DNA from: Triplophysa rosa
Taxonomy: Eukaryota; Chordata; Actinopteri; Cypriniformes; Nemacheilidae
Direction: 5' to 3'
DNA length: 64,000 nt
NCBI RefSeq assembly: GCF_024868665.1
Contig: NC_079894.1
Location: forward strand, 6,693,286 to 6,757,285
Part shown: one piece after another, positions 1-11,633 of the stretch
Layout: each line of letters opens with the position of its first letter
Position numbering within the stretch: position 1 is the first letter of the stretch
Made by a program: the position numbers and the translations under genes
Notes under the pieces: model-generated
Databases searched by the model: none
Seen by the model: only the letters and a program-made list of their open reading frames with translations
What the model was told of the DNA's origin: nothing

Positions 1-163
1 CTCCTAATAAGCGACGTGATCTCTGAAATCTCACCAGTGCTGCTAATCCCTGATAACTGAGTTAAGAAAAGTCACATCAGAAGATGACTTGAAAAGAGCT
101 AATCTTGTGTAAAAGTGATGGTGATTTCACTCAAAACCTGTGTAGTTGAGTCTGAAAGGATAC

Positions 164-3100
164 ATGGCACACGATGAGTGTGATGGCTAACAGGACGTAT
201 CCAACAATAGTGGTGATGAGTCCCTCAAAGTGCGAGGCACGAACCTGATAATAGTTCAGAAAGCATTGTGGTCAACATTGGTCAAAATTCACATACAAGG
301 GATAATGATCATTTCATTATTCCAAACTGGGAACTTACATATTCTTCGAAACCAAGACCAACCACTGAGAAGTGGCCAATGTGGTAGGGACAGAAAGCTA
401 AAACGAGATTTCGTACATTTATCATTTGAAAACAAACAGACTTTTGTAGTAGGTTCTGTAAACCAAAACTGCTCATACCAAACACCAGGATGAAGAGTGT
501 GTTGAGTGAGACCACCCAGAAGACATGCTCCTGATTTTAAAAAAAAAGAAAAAGGAATTGACAAGCCACGCATCTTGAGATCTTGATGTTCTTAAGGTTA
601 TTTCACATTTGTCTGATGGCACACACAGGTCAATAAATAACTTACCAGGAACACCAGGGACCCATCAAGGCCAAGCATCTAGAAAAGCAGGAAAAAATAT
701 GTTTAATATTTGTCTCAAAGCTCTTTGTCTGATCTCTGACACAAGCAAAGAGTCTGACCCGTTCCCATGTGAGCTCCTCAGCTGCACGATCCCACTCCAG
801 GGCATTCCAGTTCATATCATCTGCACAGAACACACACACCTGTCTATAACTAAAGCTCTACGGCAGGGCTAGTCAACTGGCGGCCCGTGGGCCAAATGCG
901 GCCCGTCAATCATCTTTACCTGGCCCGCCTTAACATTTCAAATAAGTGGAGATACTTAATGTTCATAATGTTTTACGTCTTATAAAGCGATTTGATCGGT
1001 CAGTCCAAGAAACTTAATGTTATTTACAACGTTATGATCAGCAATGCATTGCACAGCCACAGGAAATCGTTTTGTGCACGCGATAGGTCGTGTTCTAAAA
1101 CGCGTTTTGTGCCCTTGAAAGTAGGCTAACTGTAGGAAGGGTACACCACGTGAACGGTTGTCTCAGATAAGGGAAAACAGTGTTGTTTTTATAACTGCGT
1201 TCATTATGTATAACGGCTATATTTACGAAAAACAGCTGTTCATCTCCCCCAGAACTCGCACTATACAAAGGCTCTGCCCTATAAGTGCGTGGGGCGCATG
1301 AATGCGATCGGAATTCACCCGAAGATGTGATAATAGCGTTCAGTTTCTTGCACAGATCAATTGACTCGCTTTATAAGACGCTTATTTAACGTCACAAGGG
1401 GCAGGGATTACGTTTGTGTTGAATGTATTTGCGTTTTTTACTTTTATTGATTTAACTTTAATTAATTCAACCAAATATCTTCAGAAATATCTTCTTGAAA
1501 AAACAATGCCACCCACATCTTGGATGTACTGGAGGACTGTGGGTGAGTAAATTAGTAGCAATTTTTGGGTAAAGTAACGCATTAAGGAATATAAAACACA
1601 ATTAAAAAGACAATATCCCTTTTAATTTAATATCACGAAAAGGCACAAATACTGGATGCAATATTTGTGTGCATGTTTTAATATATGGCCTATAAGTAAC
1701 AGCCACAAAAACAGTATAAAAGGAACAAAACACAATAACAGAAATACAAAATAACAGAAGAAATGAGGATATGGTAAAAAAAAACTGGCCCGCATCCTAT
1801 TTATACTTTTGGAGTCTGGCCCTCAAAGAAAAGTAGTTGAAGACCCCTGCTCTACGGTCTACCGCTTCAGATAAAATTACATTCTACATTTTTTATTCTT
1901 TCACACCGGTAATGCCATTTTGTACCCTGTGCTCCATTGTTGCCGTCTGCCACATCTTCGGCTCCTCCATCTTCCTCATCTTCATTTTCCAGCTCCATCT
2001 CCTCAGCCGGATCAGGGGGAATGTCAGGAGCCTCGGCCGCTGCGGCGTTCTCCACTGGGGGTTCGGCCGGAGCGGCCATGGGCTGGTTATCAGCACCTCC
2101 ATTACCCGGAGCAGGTGCCTATTGGACGATAAGACAAGAACAATCAAAAGGACATCCGCAATGAGTACAGTCAACTAAAGTCTGTCTAAAGAAGAAGTGA
2201 ACAGAAGGCAGTCACAGTGCATCTCTTCTGTTTAGTGGGCAGTCTCCAGGGAATTGGGGAATATTGGGAGAGATTTGGGGAAGGTTTGACAGGTTATTAC
2301 ATTGATCTCAAATCTAAAGGGTTGTTACAGTGAACAGGAAGAAGAGTAAACAAAAAGGGTCTTGGTGTAAACTGCGTAATTGGTCTCTGAAGAATATCCC
2401 CAAACAGAAAGCCATCCCTGACACGAGCCACTTCAGGAATGAGTAAAACATTCACTCATCACATCATCAAAAGAGAGCAAGAGGATAAGAATCCTCAGCA
2501 GAAGTAATTATAAGAAAACAATCAAATTACAAATAATGAAACTGAAGGATCTTGTGGGCTTTAACATCAGAGTAACCTGTACGTTTAAAGGTGGACTAAG
2601 AGATTTCTGGAAAACTACTTTGTGAATATTTGTTTTGTTTGCAATAGGGGGCATGTAAGCTCATGTTGGAGGTGTGATGGGATGAAAAAGTGTGAGCAAG
2701 CATTCATTATTTTGAGGGCGGAGCAAGGGTGTTTCTTTTGAGAATGGAAGCATTTGTTTCAGTACTAATTTCAAATATCAAAACTGTCTGCACCTTTAAG
2801 AAAAAGAGAGCTAGGAGAAACTCGAAAAACAGACTTGAAATGTGTCTATTACAGGGGTACGATAAGGGTTATCATCACAATATCAGATTTTCACTACTAC
2901 AAAAATGTATAACAATGATATTATTGCAATATACATTTAATTACATCTTTTTTAAGATATAAATAATGCCGTCATACAAATTTAGCTTTAATTTGAATCA
3001 CACTCTAAATATGTGTGTACTTAGGCAGCGACAGGGAAAAACTTTTAACAGGTGCTTTTTTTTAGAATTTATTTAGAACTATTTAGGATATTATCATACA

Positions 3101-6100
3101 TGTAGAATTAACAAAATATCAATAAGTCTTTAGTATCACAGTTCTTGCAAATATTTATAATGTTGTATATTGTGACACCACTATTCACAATCTTGAACTA
3201 ACGACTACTTTTTTTGCATTTAAAGTAACAGTTTATCCAGAAATGAAAATCCGGTCTTCATTTACTCACCCTCGAGTTCCAAATCTGTATAGATGTCTTT
3301 GTTCTGATGAACACGGAGAAAGGTATTTGGAAGAATGCTTGTAACCAAACAGTTTTTGTCCACCGTTGACTGCCATGGTAGGAGAAATTGCTTTATATAT
3401 TTCTTTGCTTTCCTACATTCTTTTAAATTCTTTTGTGTTCATAAGAACAATCAAATCTGGGTAACAGTCAATGACTGCCAAGAACTGTTTGGTTACAAGC
3501 ATCCTTCCAAATATCTTTCTCTGTCTTCAACAGAACAAAGAAATGTACACAGATTTGGAACAACTTAAGGCTGAGTAAATGAGGACAGAATTTTCATTTT
3601 TGGGTGAACTGTTCCTTTAAGTATACAAAATATGAAATTGATCCTCTGAGGGGGACATTGAGCCTCTTAGAATGTGATGAAAGCTGTGTAAATGGGTGCA
3701 AACGTTTATATTCTACCTCATTGGGCGGTCCGGCAGCATTGGCAGGCTGCTGCTGGTTCTGCTCCAACCATAAAGGGGCTCCACCATGAACAATCTGCTC
3801 CCGCAGCCAAACCAGACTGATGAAGGCGCAGAGGGTGCAGGTCACCACAAAGCAGCCCTGCAGGCAGTCGGCCAGCAGGTTCTCTCTGCAGGGGCACAAA
3901 CATTCAGCGCTGAACATCGCATCTGAAATAACCTACTATTAAAATTCACCACACCTCCCCAGCCTCATTCCAAATAACCGAAATATAGGATAAATCATTA
4001 TCTTCAGACTGCACAATGAGCCTATCTGCAAACTAAATTAATATTTTAGTGGGGAAAACTTGAGAGCTTTCCTGTCTGGTACGTACGTGGAGAGCATGTC
4101 TAACGGCAGGGTCAGGAGGGAGCTCACCGAACCGGTGAACAGACATTTATAGATGCGACCTGTTGGAAACAGAACGTTATGTGAGCAACAAAGCACACAG
4201 CAGAAAATGGGAATAAAGACGCTGTACTGCTCAGAGCGTACCAGACTATGACCTTTGGGCATTACTTACATGCTGTTAAAGGTACAACTCCCAGCCACGC
4301 GAAGGCAACAAGCGTGTAATGAAACCAATATCGGATGGCTGTGCCTATGCTGGTGACCAACCCTGCAAAAATGTCCTGCACTGGGAGCCGTGAAGGCATG
4401 TCTGGAGAGTAAACTGGGAGGGAAAGAGATGAAGACTTCAGCTTCAGATGCTTTAAACAATGGAGGGTAAACATTTTTTCCCAATTAGTAACTGGCAACT
4501 TAGCAGTGGAAGAACTAAACATTCGTACCAGAAGTTAAAGGGATATTTCAAAAATGAAAACAATTGTCATTCCACACCTGTCTGACTTTGTTCTGAATAA
4601 GAAGAGGAAGATATTTTGAAGAACATTGAGACACTTTTCAAAGTATCTTCTTTTGTGTTCCAGAGTAACATACAGGTTTTGAATGACATAAGGCTGAAAA
4701 GTTATTACAGAATTGTTATTTTTGGGTGAACTATCCCATTAAGACGCTCAATAGACCAATTTGGAGTCGACGTCGCGGTTACGTCACTGCCAGCTGCGCG
4801 CGCATACTGGTGGCAGAAAAACAGTGGAAACAAAGCAGCAATGAATGAAACGTAGGAGACAATTCCTTCAAAAATGTGTTTTTGTGTTATTGAATGTCAG
4901 AATAGGAACGGCAAAAATGATGGTGTTATTTCTGATGGAATACCGTCTTTGAATATGCCATTTTAAGCTAAACAAGCCATTAAACGAACAGGCTGGACTG
5001 AAGAAACCATCCGGAATACTTGTTTCTCTGCGTTTATGTCAGGTAAGGTTACTATACTGTTTATCACACACAAATGCTAAATAAATTATGTAACGTTAGT
5101 TAAGAACGATAATTTAGATCAGGGGTCTTCAACGTTTTTCGGGGCAAGGACTCCTTAGATGAGAGATGCATGGAGCGGGGACCCCCTTATACTAAATGTG
5201 TAAACTGAGCTATTTAAATTAGAGGTGCACCGATTGACCGGCCAGAGACCGGAATCGGCCGGTTTTTCGTATGATCGGCCGGACCGGTGACCGGCCGGTC
5301 AGTCTCACGTCTCGCCGATGCCAAGCCGATCTTCTGTTGCCCGTGATGCAGGCAAGAACGTCACAGCCGTCAGTACACTCAAAGCCGCAAGTAAACATGC
5401 GCGCGCGTATGGTATTGTGAAGAGGAAGATGCGATATGCCAGACCCAACAATGCAGAAGAGCTGAAGGCCACTATCAGAGCAACCTGGGCTCTCATAACA
5501 CCTGAGCAGTGCCACAGACTGATCGACTCCATGCCACGCCGCATTGCTGCAGTAATTCAGGCAAAAGGAGCCCCAACTAAGTATTGAGTGCTGTACATGC
5601 TCATACTTTTCATGTTCATACTTTTCAGTTGGCCAAGATTTCTAAAAATCCTTTCTTTGTATTGGTCTTAAGTAATATTCTAATTTTCTGAGATACTGAA
5701 TTTGGGATTTTCATTAGTTGTCAGTTATAATCATCAAATTAAAAGAAATAAACATTTGAAATATATCAGTCTGTGTGTAATGAATGAATACAATATACAA
5801 GTTTCACTTTTTGAATGGAATTAGTGAAATAAATCAACTTTTTGATGATATTCTAATTATATGACCAGCACCTGTATATCTGATTGAGATCTTTACTAAC
5901 ACAAAAAACTGCAAATACATATACATCTTTAGAGTAGAATTCACTCATAAGATTTTTAACTTTTTTATTGAAGTTGCAGCGAAAATCAACCCACTTTTAA
6001 TACTACAGACCCAAGATAAAGACCATTTATTTGACATTTCAGAAAAAATGAAATAAATCAATGTTAGTTTCATAAACAGAAACAGACGAGAATAAAGTTG

Positions 6101-9100
6101 AACTATTTTATTGTTATTTTAGACTTTTGTGAGATGAGTACAAAAATGAAAAAGGTAAATTAAGTGACATGTTTAGTTATATTTTATTATTTGTACTTCT
6201 TTTCAGTCATTGAGTTCTTCAATTTAAGAGTTGTTTGGGAAAGATAAGATTATGTAATTTAATGCAGCTTTGAGAACTGCATTTAGGGAAATTTTGGGAA
6301 ATTGTAATGTTCAATCATTAATTCAATGAAAATAAAAAAAATGTGTATTGAAGAAAAGTTAATATGGTTTTATATACAGTATACTGTCAATTATAGTTTG
6401 TGGATAGAAAATCGGAATCGGCAAAAATCGAAATCGGCTGGTTTCACTTGCAATAAAATCGGAAATCGGCAAAGAAAATTGCAATCGGTGCATCTCTAAT
6501 TTAAATAGAAACAACCTTATTGTCACAGCAATATTATGCTAAGACATTACATTAGCACTATTATGTTATTGTTGCACATAGGCCAAAATAATTTTCTGTG
6601 TATTGTTTTTGTTTTTAATGTAGATTGCTTGATTATTTTAAGGGATTTGCAGCATCAAACATTTTCATTTTACTGTGAGATGGACAATTAAACATTTATT
6701 TGAACCTTAGCTTTTATTAAGGCTTCAATGAGATGACTGACCCTGGTTAATGGCACAAAGACTATTCTAGTGGAGGTAGGGGTTGTCTCTGGATGCGAAA
6801 GAAATGAGTGCAGATTTTATGCATTCTGTTGAAAAATCAGGCCGTTTTATTAAGTGTCATTCTTTGTTTTCCCGCTTCTGTGTGTTGCAGAAAACACCGC
6901 TTTTTTATAATTCTGAGCTCCGTTGTCTTTCTCGTGGATCAGCAATGTCGCGGCTGTTACACGAAAATGAACACAAGTTTTTTTTCTGCTGAGCATCATA
7001 TAAGGAGAGCAACATGATGCAACGAGTCCGCGTCCTTTTCGGGGCAACTTGTTTGACGTGCACCATCAGTACTACACGGTGCGCGTTTCATTGATTTTAA
7101 ACACGTACGATAGTTCTGTCCGAGTTTACAATGTAGAAGCGGTGTGGTGTCATTTGGCTGTCAAAGAAGTTCAGAAACATGCGAGAATGCACTTTATTCG
7201 CACGCAACTCCTTTCATGCGTACTTTTATCGGAAAGGAGACAGAGAATGCACGGATTCCAACCCTACCGGTTTTTATGATGCAGATGTAACGTCTCTTCC
7301 GTTGCTTGCTTCCGCTGCCTGAATGGATGTTTTCGTCTGCACGCACGCAGGTTAAAATGGCAATGCGCGGGAGCTTCAATGAGTTCGCGTGGCCGCGCAC
7401 GTGCACAGCTTAAAGGGAACATTGGTTGTAATATTTCTGTACCCATGCTTTACATAGTTAACAAAAAGTTGCCTGTGGGTAAACAGCAATTAGCGGACCC
7501 CTTGCAGTTCGACCCCCGGTTGAACACCCTGCTTTCTGCCACCAGTTCGGCTCCGCCCACAGAATCGCGTCACACTGTTTGCAAACAAAAAATTGGTCGA
7601 AAGCGGCTTATTGAGACTATTGGATTTCATTCATTGTTTTTTAATATACTGTATATCCTGCTTTGTCAAGTCTTTCATCTGAAGCATTTATTTACACACC
7701 ACAACCATTCAAATACATAGAAAAACACACTGAAGAAGAGGCTCAAGCATTTTATTTGAAACCTGAGCTTTAAACATCAGTTACTGTCCACAGATGGTAA
7801 CATTTTACAGTAAACAAAAGAATGTCAACAGGGATTCAATGTGCGTCTGAATCACTAGAGTGTATTATTAAGTTCCCAAAGAAATTCCACACATTGGCGC
7901 TTTACAACCAGTTTACATTTTTCCAAACCTTTTGAAGAGAGTAGCACAAGCCACGCTTCCAAAGTTTCTAAAGCACCTTGAATGTACACTACAGAAAAGT
8001 CACGGGACAGTGACTCACTGTGGGTTTGTTAAAAGCTCATTTCACCCTAACAAAGGGAAACTATATCAGACAACACGAACCCTCTGCTCTTACATCACAT
8101 GGCATCCCATGACCCCCTATATCTCTAAAGCACACAATCGCTGCTATTGAACAGGCCATTTGGGCAGCTGTAACGTATAGAGTGGTTTCATGGCCATACT
8201 TTGCCTAAAGAATGAGTGGGTTACTTACTTGGCGTAAAAGCAAATCTGTGCTTGCATAATTCACAGTACTCTTTTCTGCTGTGTTTAAGCCACTGCACCA
8301 AGCTGTGAAAACACAAGGGGAAGATGGGGTAAGGAGGGGGACATGAACGTGAGTGATCTGTGTGGTAAAGCTCAGAAAATCCTGCTTCATTTGTCATTTC
8401 CACAAACAAAGAAGAAAACGCTGGAATTCTAAAGTTGGTTGACTTCACATTGACTGGGGCTCCTATGCACGGACTAGCCTACGTTAAAGCTAGTCTCATG
8501 CATTTAAAAACATACAGTTCATCTAATGAATGGATGTTACTGGCTCTTTCCGCTCAGTTTGAACACAAAGTCCAACAAAAATAACAGGCCTCTATGTCAA
8601 TGGTGAGGATAACCTACATTATTGTGAGCAGAGGCTGTGCTCCACTGATTGACATTCAACATTCAAAAAAAGCATATGCCAATTTAGCATGTGGCCTATT
8701 TAGAAAAAAAATACACTTTCTAATTTAGACTAATTCTATGATGCCCGTGCACTTACTATAGCATTATATCATACACACAATTGACAGCAAGCTCTTTGTC
8801 AGATTATATTCTTGTTTGTTAGTGCTTTGAAACCCTTCTTACATTGCAACCGGTTAACCATTTTACACCGGCCCATTTGTCCCATTACTGATTTTGCCTC
8901 GAGTAGAAAAACATAGAATTATTGCAGGACATCATGCTCTGCGAAGTTAAGTGCTCAAATTGCATCCTCCATTTTTATAGCAAGGCACAATAACCGAACA
9001 ACAGCTTAAGGCATGAGTCATTTGTCATAAACAGACAAAATGGTAAACCCGAGGGGAAAAGTGTCGTACTGTCTTCTATTTCGAAATCAAACTATTTCGT

Positions 9101-10126
9101 ACTAATTTCGAAATCAAACTAATTTACTACATTTCATTTTACATTTCTTTATATAACAACCTAAAATTCAGACGCACAAATCATAAAATAAGTTTTATTT
9201 GTGCACAGTTATTGCACACGCAATTAATCACTGAATGAGAAAAGCTCTTACCATTCCTGATGGATAAACTTAATACTTCCAGTACAGACACATGGATGGT
9301 AGAGCGGTTTGTCTTGAGTTCCCTCTGAACGACACACCCTACATATATCAGCTGCAAGACAAGGTGGCCAAAATAAACATGTTTAAAGCACACATACAAT
9401 ATCTGGCAAGAGTCGATTACAAAATGCATCCAATACTGCAATGAAACTACATACGACTCTGCAAGAATCTACAACAAGACAGAAGATTTACGTTATTTTC
9501 ATAATCTTTATTGGTGGTAAGGACTAATTACTTTCAATGTAAAGTTACTTGGCCCATGCATGCAAAACTACAGCCTACTGTAGTATCCTGGCAGTCAACA
9601 ACCTGATCACAGTAACAATGTAAAACCCAAATCAGATATTAGTTAAGAACAACGTCGCATACAGGATTTGACAGTGATATATCACATACCATACCATTAC
9701 GTCATTTTCAGGTGGGTTTACACCTGGCCACATTATTTCTTTAGGGCTTCCTTCCAACACATGACAGCTTTACACGTCATGGTCGTCGATCAGAGTATAA
9801 TTACTGTTATAATAAATCTTAACTCGACATCCTGTAACGCATAAACTAGTTCACTCGTTATTGTCTTTATTTAGTCTCGATGACAGATATAATGTACCAA
9901 ACCTCAGGCTGGCAGTAACGTTACTTTAGCTTATTAGCTGGCGAGGCTACAGAACATTGGCCCAATACAGTTGGCTACGAGTACTCATGCTAAATCGTCA
10001 CGTAGTGATAACCATATTCCTGTTTTACCACAAGCATGCAGACAATGTCTAATGTTTAAAAAGTAACATTACAAACAGACGAATGTGCCGCTGTGTCTAC
10101 AGCTTACCTTCTTCGGCAGTGTCCAT
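164..10126 (-). CDS. marchf6: marchf6, ER-membrane RING-CH E3 ubiquitin ligase (5' part of the gene, 12 exons)
   Basis: Multi-pass ER E3 ligase (TEB4, yeast Doa10 homologue) of ER-associated degradation. Exons, in gene order: 10126-10108, 9351-9252, 8302-8229, 4413-4270, 4159-4087, 3885-3717, 2118-1926, 820-759, 678-646, 530-479, 397-339, 244-164. All splice GT-AG and keep phase; together they encode 353 residues, against about 910 in human, so the rest lies left of base 1. The start is MDTAEEADICRVC. Exons 2-4 form the C4HC3 RING-CH finger ([34 protein letters not shown]). Exons 4-6 carry the first membrane segments ([34 protein letters not shown]). Exon 7 is an acidic, Ala/Pro-rich linker. 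Exon 9 is a 33-base microexon ([11 protein letters not shown]). Similarity to human MARCHF6 is near-continuous outside the acidic linker. Introns hold hAT, P-like and MITE insertions. Bases 1-163 are intron; no further exon is visible there. Confidence 0.96.
864..1849. mobile_element. Non-autonomous hAT transposon with 8-bp target duplication
   Basis: A 986-bp insertion in a marchf6 intron. It is flanked by identical 8-bp repeats CTCTACGG at 856-863 and 1850-1857, the target-duplication length of hAT elements. The ends are imperfect inverted repeats: CAGGGCTAGTCAACTGG on the left, and CAGGGGTCTTCAACTAC read inward from the right. Both ends carry the GGCCC-rich sequence common in hAT termini. 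There is no transposase reading frame, so it needs enzyme from elsewhere. The intact duplication suggests a fairly young insertion. Confidence 0.85.
3221..3620. mobile_element. Hairpin MITE, copy A (marchf6 intron)
   Basis: One of eight relatives in the window. The two halves are inverted copies. The left half runs from TTTAAAGTAACAG through the TTTACTCACCCTCGAG block and the AAGAATGCTTGTAACCAAAC block. The right half has the reverse complements (GTTTGGTTACAAGCATCCTT, GAGTAAATGAGGACAG) and ends GTGAACTGTTCCTTTAA. The whole element can fold into one long hairpin. It has no coding capacity. The family is abundant in cyprinids, possibly related to the hairpin MITEs called Angel; that name is from memory and unchecked. 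Confidence 0.75.
4535..4743. mobile_element. Short, diverged hairpin MITE, copy B (marchf6 intron)
   Basis: A roughly 209-bp relative of the hairpin MITE family. It starts TTAAAGGGATATTTC and ends TTTTTGGGTGAACTATCCCA, with inverted AAGATATTTTGAAGAA and TATCTTCTTTTGTGTTCC blocks near the middle. It is shorter and more diverged than the other copies and directly abuts the left end of the nested transposon stack at about 4746. Confidence 0.6.
5220..6498. mobile_element. hAT transposon with ATTTAAAT target duplication, carrying a Tc1 fragment
   Basis: Inverted ends TAGAGGTGCACCGATTG (left) and CAATCGGTGCATCTCTA (right) are near-perfect reverse complements. They are flanked by identical 8-bp repeats ATTTAAAT at 5212-5219 and 6499-6506. 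Subterminal CGGCCGGT/GATCGGCCGG repeats are typical of this hAT group. A Tc1/mariner 3' fragment sits inside, so the order of insertion is readable: P-like, then outer hAT, then this hAT, then Tc1. Confidence 0.85.
5417..5877 (+). pseudogene. Tc1-like transposon 3' fragment (Tdr2-like) with transposase C-terminus
   Basis: A plus-strand frame ending at 5587 encodes a Tc1 transposase C-terminus: [18 protein letters not shown], then [19 protein letters not shown] and a stop. The DDE catalytic core and the DNA-binding domain are missing. The 3' non-coding part runs to an end reading CTAATTATATGACCAGCACC then TGTA, which matches my recollection of the zebrafish Tdr2 inverted repeat. No left inverted repeat is present, so this is a 5'-truncated dead copy. 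Confidence 0.8.
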
Positions 10127-10435
10127 CTTGTACGGTGACGCACTGTCCTCTTTACAGTCAACACATAACACACAACGCGGAACAAAACACACGATCAGCT
10201 AACATACAACTACCCTAATATACAACATGACGAAAGCGAAACCGACTATGAATGGCACATAAATTTGGACTGGACCTTCGTGCTCAAGGATTAAGCAACT
10301 TGTTTGTCGACTACCACGGCCGCTGCACTAAACATGTTTGTGGCCTCTGGATCCGCTGCTTCCGAAGCGAAGGTGCAAAAGCTACAGATTTACGACAGTT
10401 TGCGACACTTTTTTTAGCACTTTCCGCTGGTGGCT
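10127..10435 (-). promoter_or_regulatory. marchf6 5' UTR and promoter region
   Basis: This stretch lies just upstream of the marchf6 start codon, before a LINE fragment. It should hold the 5' UTR and core promoter, because the ATG is in the first coding exon, only 19 coding bases from its donor. I see no clear TATA box, and the transcription start cannot be placed from sequence alone. Assignment is by position only. Confidence 0.35.
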
Positions 10436-10439
10436 GCGT

Positions 10440-11105
10440 TTTCTTTTTCTTTTTTTTATTAACTGCATAAAATGTTAAAACAAAATAGGCATACAATCTT
10501 AATGGAAAATATACACACATTAGCATCTTTCGGTTGAGTAATGCACAATCACAAATACAAATTGAGAAAAAAACAACATATAAATAAAAAACACAAGGAA
10601 AGAAAGGAAAATTAAAAAAACATAGAGGCTTATTCAAATTAACTCATATTCCTCAAAAAGTGAAATCAAAGTAAGGGCTTTAGTATTGTTAACCCATTTT
10701 GTTGTTTTATACATCTGTTTTATCTCATTTAACCACTGATTGAAGATGGGCTTTGATTTAAACCACCTACATTTACGAATGAAAAACTTTGCCATACAAA
10801 TTTAAAAAAGTTAACAAAATCAAACTGTTCCCAAAAAATCCCAAACTTGATTAATTGCACTGTAATGGGTGGGAGTATAATCTCTGGATTGTAACCAGTT
10901 CTGTACATCTCTCCAAAAAGGTTGCACCAATTCATAAAGAAAGAAAACATGGTTTAAACTTTCAGACAAACCGCTCTTCAATATTAGTTTCAGAAAATAC
11001 ACAATTATTCCCTTCAAATTTGAATTTTAATCTTAAAAACCCGTAACAGCCCAAACCCCTTTTGTTTCCCATTTCTCCCAATAAACAGACTTTCTACCCA
11101 ACTTT
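10440..11105 (-). mobile_element. 5'-truncated LINE (L1/Tx1-like) ORF2 C-terminus
   Basis: On the minus strand, diverged frames read HVFFLYELVQPFWRDVQNWL, then KFFIRKCRWFKSKP, then NQWLNEIKQMYKTTKWVNN. These match the C-terminal region of L1/Tx1-type reverse transcriptases. At least two frameshifts separate the pieces. An A-rich 3' tail follows, seen on the plus strand as the T-rich run at 10440-10460. No endonuclease or polymerase core is present. It lies between the marchf6 promoter and the 3' end of atpsckmt. Confidence 0.75.
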
Positions 11106-11207
11106 ACATATCTATTATTCTAAACTGGAGTGTTTACAACAGTACCTGCTGATGGAAAGATGAATGTTTTACTGGTAAAGAAGAGCAATCAAAATCACAT
11201 TGTAAGA

Positions 11208-11213
11208 TTTATT
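11208..11213 (-). terminator. Candidate poly(A) signal of atpsckmt
   Basis: AATAAA on the minus strand, about 420 bases past the atpsckmt stop codon. Another AATAAA lies nearer the stop at about 11356-11361, so the true 3' end could be at either. Confidence 0.4.
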
Positions 11214-11633
11214 TTTATTAATCTATTCTCTTAGATATAAACACCACCAGAAATCAATTTATAAATAAACATTTGGCAAAATATTGCCAAATAAAATAAG
11301 GGAAAAAAATGATAAAATATATACTACCCCATTCAAATGCACATAATTATTCCAATGACTTTTATTTGAGAAAGATTGCATAATTCTTGACTATACAAAG
11401 GCAAACAAATTAAACAAGAGCACATAAAACAGTTTTCATATGAAAATACATTCTCTCAGAGAAACATATACAATCAAACTAAAACAGAGAAGCAAACAGT
11501 ATGAATACAATTCAAGTACTCAACACACATAAAACAGTATGCTGGTATGCACATTACAACATTTTTTAATAGACAAAAATGTTTGTCAGTTAATCAGTGT
11601 TGTAAAAGATGGATCACTTGTTATCCTACTTCA

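Larger units (their letters stand above)
5120..7531. mobile_element. hAT-like element inserted in the P-like remnant
   Basis: The left end CAGGGGTCTTCAACG and the right end, read inward as CAGGGTGTTCAACCGG, are hAT-type termini, and GGGACCCC/GGACCCC motifs lie just inside. The flanking eight bases do not match, so one end may be degraded or the two ends may belong to different copies. A second hAT (5220-6498) is inserted inside it. I see no transposase in the remaining 6507-7500 part. Confidence 0.55.
4746..7627. mobile_element. Outer P-element-like (THAP) transposon remnant, interrupted by hAT DNA
   Basis: The two ends are inverted relatives. The left has CTCAATAGACCAATTT followed by ACTGGTGGCAGAAA. 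The right, reverse complemented, has CTCAATAAGCCG, GACCAATTTT and ACTGGTGGCAGAAA. At 4874 a short frame begins [17 protein letters not shown], resembling the start of a THAP zinc finger (C-x4-C then N-R), the DNA-binding domain of P-element transposases. It stops after 30 codons. Seen: the inverted ends and the Cys pattern. Inferred: P-like origin. No target duplication was found. Confidence 0.5.
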
